Below are positions 26,816 to 40,720 of a stretch of 64,000 nucleotides of DNA, piece by piece (within the stretch, counting starts at the first letter, position 1; the number at the start of each line of letters is the position of its first letter). The stretch lies in assembly GCF_901933205.1 (NCBI RefSeq), contig NC_044572.1, positions 93,562,465-93,626,464 of the forward strand. Direction: 5' to 3'. The notes below the pieces were generated by a model. It was not told where the DNA came from and ran no database searches. It was given only the letters and a program-made list of their open reading frames with translations. The position numbers were made by a program, and so were the translations under genes. The DNA is from Camarhynchus parvulus (Eukaryota > Chordata > Aves > Passeriformes > Thraupidae).

Positions 26816-28364
26816 GTTAACATGGTATCATGGCAAGTATCAGTTCATTACTTTAACAAACTGCAGCTTAAATGGAAAAAAAATCCCTGACAATTTTTAG
26901 ATTTCATTGACAGAAAACATAGATAAAATGAGCAAATGAACAAAAGCAATTTGCATGTTTTCCAAATAACATATTTACAGGTTGAAATAATTGCTGAGTG
27001 TATCAATGCTGCAGCTTATTAACAATTTAAATGCGTTTTCAAAAATATTCTGTATAAAAAAAGCCCAGATAAATACAGTATACACTTAAAAGCCACATCT
27101 TTTATAGAAGAATCTATTGGTGATACTTTGGTACTTCAGTAATGAATTTTTGGATTGTATATTGCATTAAACGTATCTTGGCGTGAGAAAGTGTGGCTGA
27201 TCTTCTTAATATCCTGCTTTTGTTGGTGAGGTCATTGCCATGCTGTCATTTTGATGCCATTGTCTTCCCCTTCCTTTTCCATCCAGCATCTTCTCCGGCT
27301 CATGTGACTGACTCAGTTACTCACCCAGTTACCTGGTGAAAACACTTGGTAGTTTTCTTACCCTAAGTAGGATGTTCTATAAAATCTAACCCAGAGAAGC
27401 CCCAATTACATATCTTAATTATTTCTGCATTAAATAAATTAACAAACTATAATACATGTAACCTCCATATTCCAGCTGCTTGCTGCACTGCCCAGTTTGG
27501 TTTTGTGTCATTGAAGGTTTCCTTCTCAATTCTCAGCACTAACAACAAAGCTTCAGCAAGGCAAATGGTGCCCAAGGCTGTACAAATTCAAGGCCATCAC
27601 CCTCCAAGCATGGCCTACATGTTTTTGGGAAGACATAAAGGAGAGGACCCTGTGGCCGGCTTTGTGGATGTCCACAGAAGGACGGCTTTATCCCTCCCTG
27701 TCTCCCCATGGCAGTGCCCTCCAGAAGCACCCAGGAAGCTCCTCTGTGTGCTAGGAGCAAGCTGTGGGACACAACTCGTGTACACAGAGAGAAGAGTGGG
27801 TGCTGGACATCGCAAACAAGGTCAGGTCTAATGGCACATGGGCCTTGGGAAGGCTGATTAAGCCTATGCTGCTGAAACTGCCCATATCCACACTCCAGTT
27901 TAAATGCACTTAAACTGAAATCACATCTCTGGAATAACAGGTGCAGCTTCTTACCACTAACACAAATAAATATGCCATGGCTTGCTTGGGATAAAAACAG
28001 GCAAGAAAAAAAAGCAACACTTAAAGTGAAATTTCAGACTAGCACTGTACTTTCCAAGCCAGTTCTAGTGAACAATGTGCTTCATTGAACTCAAGAGACC
28101 AAGAAAATTATACTAAAGCTGGTCTAAGGGGGCTCTTTCATGTCAAAGCATAGAGCTGTCAGACCCTGATCCCACAGAGAATTAAAATGGGCTCTAAAAA
28201 ACAGACTCATTTGCTTAAAGGTAAAGTTCACACGTAGAAGCTGATTTACTCCAAAACTGAATACTTGGTGCCTTGCAGACTCTAGCAGCTTGCTATGTTA
28301 AGGGGCATATCAGGCTAAAATTCCAAAATAACATCAATAATTAAAAGACCGAGGTCTTACACTG
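26816..28364. other. Proximal intron segment, nothing distinctive
   Basis: AT-rich intron DNA with a GC-richer patch at about 27580-27840. Two overlapping frames (plus 108 codons, minus 77 codons) in that patch have no recognisable domain. No repeat family was recognised. Confidence 0.5.
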
Positions 28365-28429
<65 letters not shown>

Positions 28430-28476
28430 CATCCATCCATCCATCCATCCATCCATCCATCCATCCATCCATCCAT
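28365..28476 (+). repeat. Compound tetranucleotide microsatellite (CTAT)16(CCAT)12
   Basis: Sixteen uninterrupted CTAT units (28365-28428) pass without a break into twelve CCAT units (28429-28476), followed by CCTTTTTT. On the ZNF407 strand this reads as ATGG then ATAG repeats. The perfect units imply recent activity, and the locus is probably length-polymorphic. Confidence 0.97.
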
Positions 28477-31400
28477 CCTTTTTTCAATTACAGAGCTTCT
28501 GGTAGAGAACTGTACTGTGAAGCACGAAGAAGTAATTTTGTCAAGCTGAAAGGCTGCAAATCACCTTCACAAGTCTAAACTGACGTCATACTTTCCTATT
28601 CCTAGTTTGCAAGGCAGGTTTTTTCTTTTCTTTGGAATAGGAAATTAACAATTTAAACCATTAGAGTGTTTACAGGTGATGCTGCATAAAAATCTGGCCC
28701 ATGCAATTGAAGTACACCTTGTCAGGTATAAGCAAGAAGTAAGCTTACTGTGGTATACAACTGGTTCTTATTCCCACTTTTCCTGTGCTCTCTGTAGGCA
28801 CTGACATTCACATGACCCCCAAAAGAGCAGAAAAGTAGGAAGGGGAAATCAACATAAAATGACAATTATCCTCCACATTTTGTAATAGAGTATAAGTAAT
28901 TAATTCTCTCAGGAATCTTGCTTTGTTGACAAGATAAAAGAGGAGCCTGGCAATGATGTGGCACAAAATCAAAATAACTCCACAAATCATGCATTTTCCA
29001 CTGGATTTCAAAATCAAAATAGCTCTACAGTGATAATTTTCACATGCACATACACTAAAATCATGACATCTTTCTCCAAAGATCATAATAATTTACGTAC
29101 AGGACACAGCATCAGTGTATTGAGGAGAAGCTCTGGTCTGGGGAAGGGAAAGAAAAAGGAAATTCACCCTGTTTTCATCTCCTGAAATAAATGCCATGCC
29201 TGTGAATCTATGCAACTCCAGTCTTTACTGTGCAATTGAATGGGAAGTCTCCTGGGTGAAGAGCTATCCGGTGAATCCCTCGCAGCACTGATAATTATGC
29301 CATTCTGACTGCTTACTTAATCTATTTGAATCCAGAGGTGAGTTAAGCCACTTCCTGACCATTAAAGTAAACTACATGGGTAAATACTGCTGTCACTAAG
29401 GGGTGTGATGAAGCTTAACTACACCAACATCTTAACCTCAGCTCAGTGCAACCCCAGCTATTCCATCACAGTTCATAAATGCGATTGCAGGTCCATCTTT
29501 TGATTCAGCAATTTAATAACTTCGAGTGCTGTCAGTACTGCTTTGAAAAATGGCTCCTATAAAATGTAACAGCCTCAATCAGATTGTAAAAGATTCACCC
29601 ACTGACGATTCTTCCATTTCAACTATAATGAATTAATGTTGAGCTGTGTAGAAGTTCAAGTGTCATTTAAACTAATGTGAATCTACTGTAACTTTAAATT
29701 TTAACTGGACTATGACCAAGAATTTACTGGGAACATCAACTTCAATTTTAGTGATTTTTCATGGTAAATATGAATTGCAGATTTTACTGGTTTTCTTTTG
29801 TTTCAACAGTGAAAAGCCAAGTAGGGAAGATATTTAGAAAACAACAGATTTTGAGGCTTAGCTGCTATTCTTATAATGAAGCACTGGAATCCAACACAAC
29901 ATTTGTAGGAATTTTTATGTATTTAAGGAACATCACATTATTGAACTGTATGTAGCAACAAACCATGTTGTCCCAGTAAACCCAGCCTGCCTCTCACCCC
30001 CTCTTAACAGTTAAAGAGAAGGGGTAAGTGTTGGCTGACATGGCAAGCATAAGCTGCAATACAAGCCCACATTAATATTGGGAAAAGTGGACTTGTTGCT
30101 GATTGCATGTCATTGCAAATTAAAAAGATACACAAATAGGCATTAAAATGACAAAATATAATGATACAAGAGCTCATATTCAGACAATTTGTAAGGAGGT
30201 GTTTCATATCTAGGGGTGCAATGATCAGAGAATTGGTTTCTTTCCAAGACGTCTGTCATTTCAGCAGAGCCATTATTTATCAGTTGGAGTCCTGAGCGAC
30301 TGTTAGTTTTTTATTTGAAAATGTCAGGACATTTTAGACATTAAATCCATATTCACAGGTTATTTTAATTCTCTGAGACCACAAACTCCTGAAATAGGGC
30401 GAAAAGAAATGCTTTGATGTTTAATGTGTGTCTGGGAAAGTAGAAATAGGGCTTAGTACCTTTCCCCCTCTCTCTTACTCAATACCTGACTTCCTTTTGT
30501 GTGTCTGTTTTATTCTTTTGTTACTGTCATCATTTGTTCCCTGCAGAATAAATACCTTATTCTTTTGTTAAGCTTACATTTAATTAAAATGTACAGGATT
30601 TGTGCAGTAAACTCGAATGAAACAAATAAAACAAGGGCCCCCTCTCTTGAAGGCATACGTTGTGAATGAAAAATGTCATTACAGACTAAAAAATTTTGCA
30701 GTAAACAGGGCCTACAGAGAGAAGTTTCCCCCGTAATGACATCCATAAAATACACAAATGGCACTTTTAGTACCATCCTGAATATGGCATTTTCTGTGCT
30801 CTACACACAATCTAAATGGTTTGATCATAGAGCATAATACTCCATTGGGTTTATAGAACAATCAATGTTCCATAAAATGATGTATTTATCCAATAGTAGG
30901 CTCAGCAGTTACTGGTGTATGACATTGTAGGACACTGGCTTTGTACTGTTCAGCAGCACACATGCTGGCTGTAAAACTTATCTAACACTACTTCAACAAC
31001 TTCATCTCATCTGTGTCAAGTAATTTGTTGAAGCCTCAGCTTGGTTTAAAAAAACTTGTAATAAAAATTCATAGAATTTTCAGGAGAATGAAAGCTGATG
31101 ACAATAGAAAGGTCACATTGTGGCGCCACTCGTGGGGTCGGGGGTCAGCTGCAGTTCTAAAACAGAAAGTAGATTTCATGCATCGTGTAGCAGATAAAGA
31201 TGGCATTAAGGAGACTTGTCTCAGAAAGAAACGCGCAACGCGTGAGGAAAGCCTGGGCTAATATTATATGTAAAGCACCACCTTGCTCTCAGCCAGCAGC
31301 CTCTTTAGAATTCTAATCCTTCCCCAAAACTTGCAGCAAGCGGCTGTGTGTGGTGAGGCTGGGCTGAGGACATCCTTCACAAGGAGCACCTTTAGGACAA

Positions 31401-34400
31401 AGCAGTAAGTCATAAATGAAATAATCTATTATGACGACGGAAATGATCTGCATTTACACAGCTAGCTTAAAACAGCTATTTTTCCTTTTCTGTAAAAGTT
31501 CTAGGAGGCCTGATTTATAGTCCCCTATTCAGCAACACTTAATTTTTCATACTTTGGTCATTAGGTATATTATTTATTGACACAAACAAACATTTCGCGT
31601 CTGACAAAATGCAACAAATATTAAATGATGTGAATGCAAAGAAACTTCCTTTCCTTCAATTAAATGCATCCTGTAAGAAATTTAAAATATTTTTAAAAAT
31701 CTCCTTATGTCCAACATCACTTGAACAAGCTACTGATTTTCTTATTTTAAAAGTTATTGTCTACATGGCAGCAATACAATATTTTGAATGGTACAGTAAG
31801 TCTACTTTTCCAATTCATAAAGTAATATAACTTATGCCTTGATCAAGTTACAAGTTTCTACTCTGTTTTCATTCAATTATTTTTGTAATGATCTACCTCT
31901 ACTTCAATTAATTAAGTACAGTCTAAGAACTGTGGCATAATTTGGGATTTCCCTGATTTTCAGAGGCCATAATAATAAAATGCATTTTTCAGATCTCTGT
32001 TCCTAGACCATAGTACAAACTATTCTTTATCATTTGCAAGCTTTTATGTGCAAGCAATGTATGGGTCAGCATTTTTTAAACCAGCTAGTTAAGCTACTAA
32101 ATAAGAGGTTGTGAAGGCTCATTCGTGTCTTCTGCTGAAGGAAAGAAAATATGATGGGTCAAACCGAGAAGTGAAATAAATCAGCAATCCAAAATGGCCC
32201 TGTTACAGCTATTATGTCCACAAAGGCAGCAAATATTTGTAAAGCAATACAAATAAGTATACCTATAGGGGACTTACCAGCTCCCTAAGAGACATAAAAA
32301 AATTCCACCATTGACACAAATTACGTAAATCTCAAGAGAAACCAATACGACGAGGCTTCATTTTCCCCCCTTTCATTATATTATTTCTGAAAAAAAACCC
32401 TAGAAAAAAAATCCCAAATAATGTTCATAGTTTATTTTCTGCTTAAAAATCCAGTAATGTCATGTTTCAATGCTGAAACTCAAAACAGCCTTAGCTTCTA
32501 GTTTTGTCCTTAACCACTCAATCATGTTTGGAAACTTCAAGGTCTTTTAAGAAGTGCTTGAATAAAGGATGAAGTTTTAACATTTCAGGTATCTTAAAAA
32601 ACAGCAGACGTCCTTTAGCTTTCTAAAAATGTGAAAGAAAGTACTCTTGTTATATTTTTTCTTTTGAAAAACAGACTGAAATTTCCTGCTTGCTATTTTT
32701 ACCTCACAGAACTATGTCAATGGCCACAAAAAGACACAAAAGAAAAAGACAACCACCAAATTAAATAGCCAAGCTGTTCAGTTAGGGCGTTTAGGCAGTT
32801 TGTTTGGTTTGGTTTAGCTTCCCTTCAGTGTCTAATTAACCTTTGGGAAAAGGCCTTCTCTAGGAAAAATTTCAGTTTCTCTTTTCCTGCACTCAAGGTC
32901 AAAAATGCATATTATAGAGCCCAGTGTTACAGACAGAATGCAAATAAAAAATATACATATCAAAACTCCCGTTGATCGTGGCAAACATGTACAGTGTTAA
33001 CATGCTGAATTTACCGCTGCCTAACCTGCAAAGTAACTGGTTTACTTGCAAACCACTTTTCTCTTTACCTGTTTGCCACCATGCAGGCTGCTCCTCTCAA
33101 CTCTGATGTGTGAGTAAAAGCCTCTATGTGGCATATGCAGCAATTACCTACACGGGCAAGCAGCATCGGGAATATATCTGGAGTATTTCAGCTATGTCTT
33201 CCAGTGCAATTTAGCAGCTTGAGATAAGGATAGCCAGTCTGGACATTTCTTGGCAGTCCAGCTTCAAAGACTACTCTGGCCCTCAGTTTGGGAACAACTG
33301 ACAGTGATGATACTCGGATGCACTCTTTCTGTTTTATCCCCTGCAGTGCAAATGGAGAGTGCATTTTTAGCACTTCTAAATCAGAATCCCAATTTCAAGG
33401 GGTTCTGGTTGCACTTGGTCAAACCAGAGATTTCTGTTTCCTAAGCAGACAAAACACATAATATAATATGAAGAATAATACACTAATATGAGAAAAATGA
33501 GGGAAAAAAAAAAACCCAAGGGAAAATGATCTGGATTTCTGAAATAGGTCTAGTCCCAAACACTAAAAAAGGAGAAAAAGGGCTTTGTCAAAAAAAGGGA
33601 AAAAAAACCTTTTTGTCATTGTTATCTCAGCCGAAGTTTTTGTTTTCCAAGAATATATACATTCAGATCTTGGTTTTATAAACATTTATTTATCAAGCGT
33701 AGTGCTTACTGCCATAGTTAGCCTCAATAGTCTCAAAGGGACTAAACATGGTTGCTTGCATTATGCATTGTGTTTGCATAATCAGGCCCTTGGGATTAAC
33801 AATTCTGAAAATGGCTGGCCTTCCCTAACGTTTGATGTACATATATGAAAAAAAGAGAACAGACACTTGTAAGGGATACCCAAAATAAAACATCATGCTG
33901 TTAAATGATCAAGCAGAAATTATATTCTTCGGCACACCTATCAACTATGAGTATCATGATTCTCTGTATTTATCTATTCTGATTTATGCACCCTTTCAGT
34001 AAAAAGAAGCACCTGTTCTTTGCTTGAGGGCACATCTCAACCCATTTAAAAAACACAGCATTTTTAGGAGGAATGCTTGGGAATAACTACAAATAGTAAG
34101 TTTCCTAGTTCTTTTTGTTAGTTCAGACAGCAGAAACTACCATTTCAAATGTGATAGTCATATCTGTATTTCATTTATAAATTCAACTATGTTACAGCTA
34201 TATTCATATCTTTCCAGAGTAAATTATGGGAAATAACCATTTGTCTTCATTGTAGACACTTTTGCATGTATAGTAGAAAACAAACCTCTATTCAATAACT
34301 GCACAGAGGCACCATTAAAATCAAATTTACAGTAAACAGAACCTGCAGCTGGGGTAAAACACTAACTGTTAGTATTTTAATTATCAGTGAAGCTTTCGGA

Positions 34401-37400
34401 GGTCTAACATCTGCTCATAGCCAAATGACAGCAGCTGCTTGTGTACACTTAAAACAACATGAATTTCTTCTATAAATATTAAAATGAATTGTATGTCATG
34501 TGTTCATTGTGGCTATATTCCTATTAAGCTTTTTAAGTATATAGGGTATTCTGAACTTCTTTCTTGTGGCAAATTCATAAAGGGCTGACCTCCTCAAAAG
34601 AATGAGAGGCAAAGGCAGCAAAAATTCTTGAGTCTGTAAATTGAAAATGTTTAGAGACAGTACTGGAGGTCACCCTCTGCCAAGACACTGCTGGTAAATG
34701 CTTACAAAACATCAGCACTAAGTTCTGATCATTGTGCACTACAGTAACTTCAAGGACAAGACTGCCCAGCATGCAAAGTGTCAGGAGTCTAAGGGATGGC
34801 TTATATCAAAAGCTAATGCTCATCTACTAAGTGAAGGAATTAATGCATTATCTTACTTGGAAAAAAATACTCTGTTTCAATGTCCAAAACATTGGAGGAC
34901 ATGAGCATGGTCTCTTCTGTGGACTTCATCAAAAGCATACTGGAATGATTCCTGATTTGCACGAATAGAAGCAATAAACTGCCATGAGCAAGGAACTATA
35001 CTGGCTCAATATGAGATTTTGCTAAAAAAGCAAGCTTCATAACTTAATTTTGCAGCTTTTTACCTAGGCACTGACATACAGTTGATATTTTCCTTTTAGT
35101 CTCTCACCTGCTTGGGAACACAGGAAAGAAAACTGGAGGAGGGACACACATTTAGTTTAGCTGTAGTCTGGCAGAGTGTGAAGAAGAGAGCATTACAACC
35201 AGTTTCAGAGGAAAACAAGGAAAGAGGGTTTTATAGTTTTCACTTTACAGGTTTTCAGGGGAGAAAGATCTGTTTCTTTGCTTTTACAACAACAAGTGTA
35301 ACGCCAGTGGCAAATAATGTTTATGTATTTTCACAATAGACCTACAGCTCGAAAGGAGCACTACAACAATTTAGTCTGAAAGCTGTAGGTCATGCCAAGC
35401 TGTGTTTTGGAGAAAACCCCAACATGATTAGACGCTTCAGCCTCACATGTGCAACCACAACACAGGATCAGCCCTGAGTACAGCCGTCTCCACAGTGGTA
35501 CGTGGCTTAAGATGAAGGTGAATTAATTGTGAAGGCAGCTCCCAAACTTCTGACATCAGATTTCCCAGCCCCAATAGTCAGTCTCAGTGCAGGATGACAA
35601 CATATGAGGAGGAAGGAATAGGGCTGGTTATAGGTGGGACAGTTTCAATGCACAGGCCTTCCCCTTTGTTCCCCTCACTCCTCCTGAGGCACTTGACAGC
35701 ATCAAGGCTTACCATGCCCAAAGTGATGAACGCCAGAAAACATGCTGACTTTTGCCCTCAAAGTGTCACAGACCTGGCAGTAATGCTGGGATTATTTAGG
35801 AAGCATGAAGCAGGGGTACTTGCTGGTTCTGGGAGGTTGGATAGATGGGTACATAGAGGCTGGAGAGATGGGTAAGTTTTATACCACTTTCAAGGGTCAA
35901 GTTCATGAAAAAGTCTTCTTTTCATGATTCACTTCTGGTGTAGTATGGAAGCAGGATGTTTCCAAAATATCTTCAAAGGAAGAGCTGTTCATGTAATTGA
36001 CCTTTCTGTTGACAGAAACATATTTTCAGTGCTACTGATAGAGTAGCACTTAAATGAACTGTCTTCCACTTCCAGTGTTAGAAAGCACAAGGCAGGACAT
36101 AGGTAAAGCAAGACAAAAGATACCAAAGCTGGTACCTTCTGGGCTGTTGCTGAACACTGTTGATGCAGGAACTGCAAGATGGTCTATGTGACTGAGCTGC
36201 ATGGGAAATGCAAAGTAAACTGTTGAACTGCAGCTTTCCCAAAGGGCTCACAACCTCCTTACCATGTTGCTTGCACTTGGCTGCAAAGTTGTGTGTTCAA
36301 GAGCTGAATAATTACTCTTTTAACAAGGCTACCTAAATTGTTGCTTAACTAGAAGTAGAAATCAACAGCTTTTAGATGGCACAGGGAGCTAATACCAAAC
36401 TGGAAGCGTTAACATCAATACAAAGAAAACCAGGATGCAGCATAAGTAAATAAGAAAATAATAATGTAAGACCAAACTTGTGCTACTGCATACTAGCACT
36501 TGTGGAGAAAGTAAATATGCAAAAATTATATTCAATGAGAGACAAGTCCCTAGAGAACTGTAATGCTGAAGAAATGTAAAGAATGACAGTGTTCATCAAA
36601 TTACATATGAGTTTATGAAATGTAAAACAGGAAAAGAAAACAGGCCAAAGCAATTTTTAATTGCACATTCAAAAGCATGTCTGCTGCACATTGTTCTGGT
36701 ACAGATACAACTAAATTATGTGTTGATCTTTCTAGAAGAGAGATCTTGACTAAAGAATATTCAGAATAGTGAAACAAGAACTGTTAGAAGTCTGACTTGA
36801 ATGGAAATATTGGAAGTTTAAGTGCAGATATTCTGGCTACATAATCTGCAAATGCTGGAGAGGGAAGAAAATTTTTGTCTCTATTCAATAAGCATAATCC
36901 TATTTTGATGAAACACTAGAATGTTCATATCATACTGCAGGAAGATGGTTAGACATGGTGAGAAATGGGAAGTCAATTCAGCTGCCTCATCCACTTTCAG
37001 ATGCCAGGATGATGAAGCTCCCAGATGGAATAAATAGAGTGTACAGTAGCTAAGAGTATGACTTAACTTAGCTCATCACCATTTATACTGCAAATCCATA
37101 CAATTCCAGAACAATTAAGTGAAAAGCAGCACGGGATTCTACAGGAGCTACTCAGATAACTTTTGTAAACATCTCCATTCTGCACTCAAGTGTACTCAAG
37201 ACTGTGGTGCCTTAAGTTTTAAAACCCAAAGAACTTGCATTGACTGTCAATCATATGAAATATGAATCCAAGTCAAATATGGACTAGTAAACAACCCCTG
37301 CCACTCTGTCAGGTCATCTCATTAGCTCTTTTGATTTTTTCCTTCCTGAGACGCAACTTAGACTAGGAAAAGAGTGGCTATTTAAAAATTAAATAATGAG

Positions 37401-37580
37401 CATATTTATGTAAAATATTTTAAAATGCCACTTAGTTCTCAACTCTGAAAGCACTTGTTCAAAGTTTTATTATCTATATCTGTCTCCAACTGAAGGCAAG
37501 TAATGCTTAAAACCATGCTAACTAAAAAATGTCAAGTGGTTGAAAACACCATGGTTCACTTGTCTGTAGCATGGTACAGG

Positions 37581-37619
37581 CTGCAGTGAATGCCATCATT
37601 CTGCTGTGAATGCCATCAT
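37581..37619 (+). repeat. 20-bp tandem duplication
   Basis: CTGCAGTGAATGCCATCAT (37581-37599) is followed after one base by CTGCTGTGAATGCCATCAT (37601-37619). They differ at one of 19 positions. Confidence 0.88.
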
Positions 37620-37803
37620 ACTTAGGACCGGGTACAGCACCCTTAGCCATAGCATAAATGAAGCCATGCACTTGTACTATTGCTGGAACTTAGTTCACAT
37701 TTTTTTGTACAGTAGACAAAATTTCAGAGGAATTTATGATCATTTCTATGAAAGCAGTAAATCTTGGGATATCTGACAAAATGGAGACCAGACAACATCC
37801 CCA

Positions 37804-37860
37804 CCAAAAAAAAAAAACAACAAAACCAACCAAAAAGCCCCAAACAAAAAACAAACCCCA
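37804..37860 (+). repeat. A-rich tract with interspersed C
   Basis: Twelve A are followed by CAACAAAACC, CAACC, A5, GCCCC and further A-runs broken by C. It resembles the tracts near 20.24, 20.37 and 47.19 kb and may be a decayed poly(A) or simple repeat. Confidence 0.65.
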
Positions 37861-40409
37861 GAAGCCTGGAGCAAGATACCTGGAAGATCTGATTTTCAAA
37901 AGCACTAAGAAACTAAGAGCTCCTGCTGACACTTTTGTTAAAAGATTATATCAGCTACCTCTTTAAAAAATATTTCTTATTGCTTTTCTAGCTACTTTGG
38001 TTTGGTGAGCTCAGAGTTTTCTAAATTCTGGCATGGAACGGACCAATTGCCAGGACCCATTGTGGTTTGTTATTTCAAATCTGTGCAGATTACAGAGCTT
38101 GGGAGCAGCCCATGGCATCACAGGTTAAAAAGCGCTGCAAGTCATAGGCAGGCTTTACACATTCTGTAGACATAGCTTTTGGGATATGTTCCAGCGCTCC
38201 AAAACCCACTGAAGTTCACAATTTCTTTCATTGTATCTCCAACTACCCTTAAACATTATTCAAGTGCTTCTACTGAAATAAAAAAACTCTGAAGATATTT
38301 GAATGATATTATTTCCTTTATAAAAAGAAAATGCTCATATGAAAACTTACACAGACAGAACAAAAAAAATTATATCAGTGCCCAAAAAAACAAGCTAAAA
38401 GAAATCCAAAATTAATGTTTTTCTTTTTTTCCGTTATTTTTTCTAGGGACTCTAACAATAGAGAGAATTTTATGAAAGATTTTTAGGTGTCTTTGCATAA
38501 AGCTGATTTCTTCAATGCAGAATTAGGAAGCAAAATAAAATTGGCCTGCTTTCCACTAGTGCTAGGCACAAGAACATGCAAATGCAAACTGAACAGAACA
38601 GACCTAAAATCTAATGGCATCTATCTAAAACTGTATCTCGTGAATTGCTCACAATTGGAAACATATTTATCACTAAATAGCACCATAAAAATGGAAAAAG
38701 CATTATACTAACTTTTCAGGCAGAAAAGTGGAAAACAATAAGAAGTGTATTGCCAGGGTCACACAAGAATTCCAAGGTGTGCTGAGTCCCAGTTTTAAAT
38801 CTTAATCACTGCATTATCATTTCTTAGGAGAGCCTATTGTCAACTCCAAGAGTTGAGGTACTCCATTTACCCACTGGGAAGCTCTAGTCACATCACTGCA
38901 ATTTTCCTGATAATGCCCTGTCAATGACTCAACCCCACGTTCATGAGCAGAGAGGAGTTCAGTGTCCATGTACCCTATAATGAGGAATGCCGGGCTGCAA
39001 TCTCTGCTGAGATTGTCATAGGTGTCCACTGATACCATCTGCAATTACAGAATTTTATGAGATGGAAACTGGTTCATTATGAAAAAGACTCAAGTCTACC
39101 AGCTCATTTCACAGATGTCAGATGGCAGACTTCCTACTCATCGCAATTCTTGCAAGTGCAGAAGAAGGGGCCCGTAGTTAGACTTTTGGGAATTAAGCAC
39201 AGAGCTAATGCTAAGCACAGGTCTAAATGCTTTTCTAAGCTGGACCCTATTAGCTCCAGTCCAAGCCATTCAAAAGAGGGACATAGATTCCTGAATTTCA
39301 GCTTCACAAGGGCCAAACCTGGACAGCTAGTTCCCAGAGGAAGGCAGACACAAACTTAGCTAAATATCACTTAGCCAAACACATACCTCTCAAACTGAAT
39401 TCAGCTTGATTATAACTAAGCAAAATAATTACATCAATATTTTCAAAAGTATCAGCTGAATTCCATTTTGAATTGTCACCTATTCAAATGAATGAATGAA
39501 TACCTTCCTTTAAAAAGGTTAATGCACATTATGGATAACTAAGCATGTCTGTATTTTTAACATGTATCATTTACTTTCTTTAAATAGCTTTCTCCAAAAC
39601 TTCATTATTACATTTCAGAAGTATGTGTAGTGTGGAAAATGTTGTTGATAAACCTTTTTTCTTAGAGAGTAATCGCCCCTCATACATACATTCTTTCGCA
39701 CTTGCAGACAATGATATATTTATCTTCAAATCTGGTAACTATTAGCTTAAACAAACATCTTAATTTCAGACATTTCAGTCTATTTAAGAACACAGAAATT
39801 AACCTAATTCTCCATTTTCTCTGAAAGAAATACAGATTCTTCTACAGCTTTCAAGAAATGAAGCACTGTTTGCTATAGTACAGCCCCCTCCACTCCTTCC
39901 AAAACCAGCCTTTTTCTGTTGGAGGTGAACCTTGCTGCATTTATTCATTTCCTTTTTAACAAAAGACCACAGAAAAATCCAAGGTAACAGAGTGTTTAGC
40001 AAGAGGACTTCAAATACTAAATGCAGGCTTTAGTACTACTTCAAGCTCTGGGTAAACTCTGACACTCTGAAGACAGAATGGAAGGTGTTGATGCCGATCT
40101 CTATCATCGTAACTATATGGGAATCTGCTTATTTGACAGACTTGCTTTCTCCTGGTGCCACTACCTCAAGTGGCAGTTACAGACATGCTCAAACCATGGT
40201 CTCTGGCCTTTTATATGTTCCTTTCACAGGCCAGTTTCCATAACAAAGATATACTCCCACTTGGTCAATTTATCACAACCTCATCAAACACTTCCCCTCC
40301 CACACATGCACTTGGTATCCCCACAGCCTCATCACCAAAAAACAGACCCAAAGCCCACCAACCATACTAAAATTATATTGCAGATTTGTAGATTAATGGG
40401 CTGATTCTG

Positions 40410-40720
40410 GCATCTCAATTCAAATGGATTTACAACCACTGTGTTTAGCCCTGTGTGATTTCAAATAGAATTACTTCTGATGAATTTGGATGCAAATTCA
40501 CAAAGCATTAAAACAAACCATGTTTAAACTCGTTGGTTCATCAGATGCAAATATCATGCATTAAGCAGGGAACACCCATTTATGAAAATAATGAAAACTG
40601 ACACCAATATAATAAAATCATTACAGGTTTATGGATTCTGGGACTTAAACAAGCCATACCCTTGTTTCTCCTAACTGATTAAATGCTTCTTTGCAGTTTA
40701 TGTTTGATCTGCAATTCAAA
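40410..40720. promoter_or_regulatory. Candidate intronic enhancer with two POU octamers
   Basis: Two perfect ATGCAAAT octamers (40490-40497 and 40545-40552) lie 55 bases apart in the same orientation, in unique balanced DNA. A CATGCATTAAG stretch follows (40556-40566), with further AT-rich homeodomain-like cores (CATTTATGAAAATAATG, TGATTAAATGC). No repeat or coding frame explains the block. The enhancer call is inference. Confidence 0.33.

Larger units (their letters stand above)
28477..40409. other. ZNF407: Intron interior, no exon seen
   Basis: About 12 kb of AT-rich unique DNA. No frame above about 110 codons, no zinc-finger pattern on the gene strand. Contents: a possible retroviral primer-binding-site-like motif (31121-31137), an A/C-rich tract (37804-37860), a 20-bp-unit tandem duplication (37581-37619), a perfect octamer ATGCAAAT at 38576-38583 and a short (AATG)n run at 39490-39504. 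Confidence 0.5.

Noticed and set aside
25790..26890. Plus-strand frames of 152 and 177 codons opposite the ZNF407 exon
   Set aside because: They are antisense shadows of the real exon. They have no known domain, and the minus-strand frame has a proper acceptor, stop and 3' UTR.
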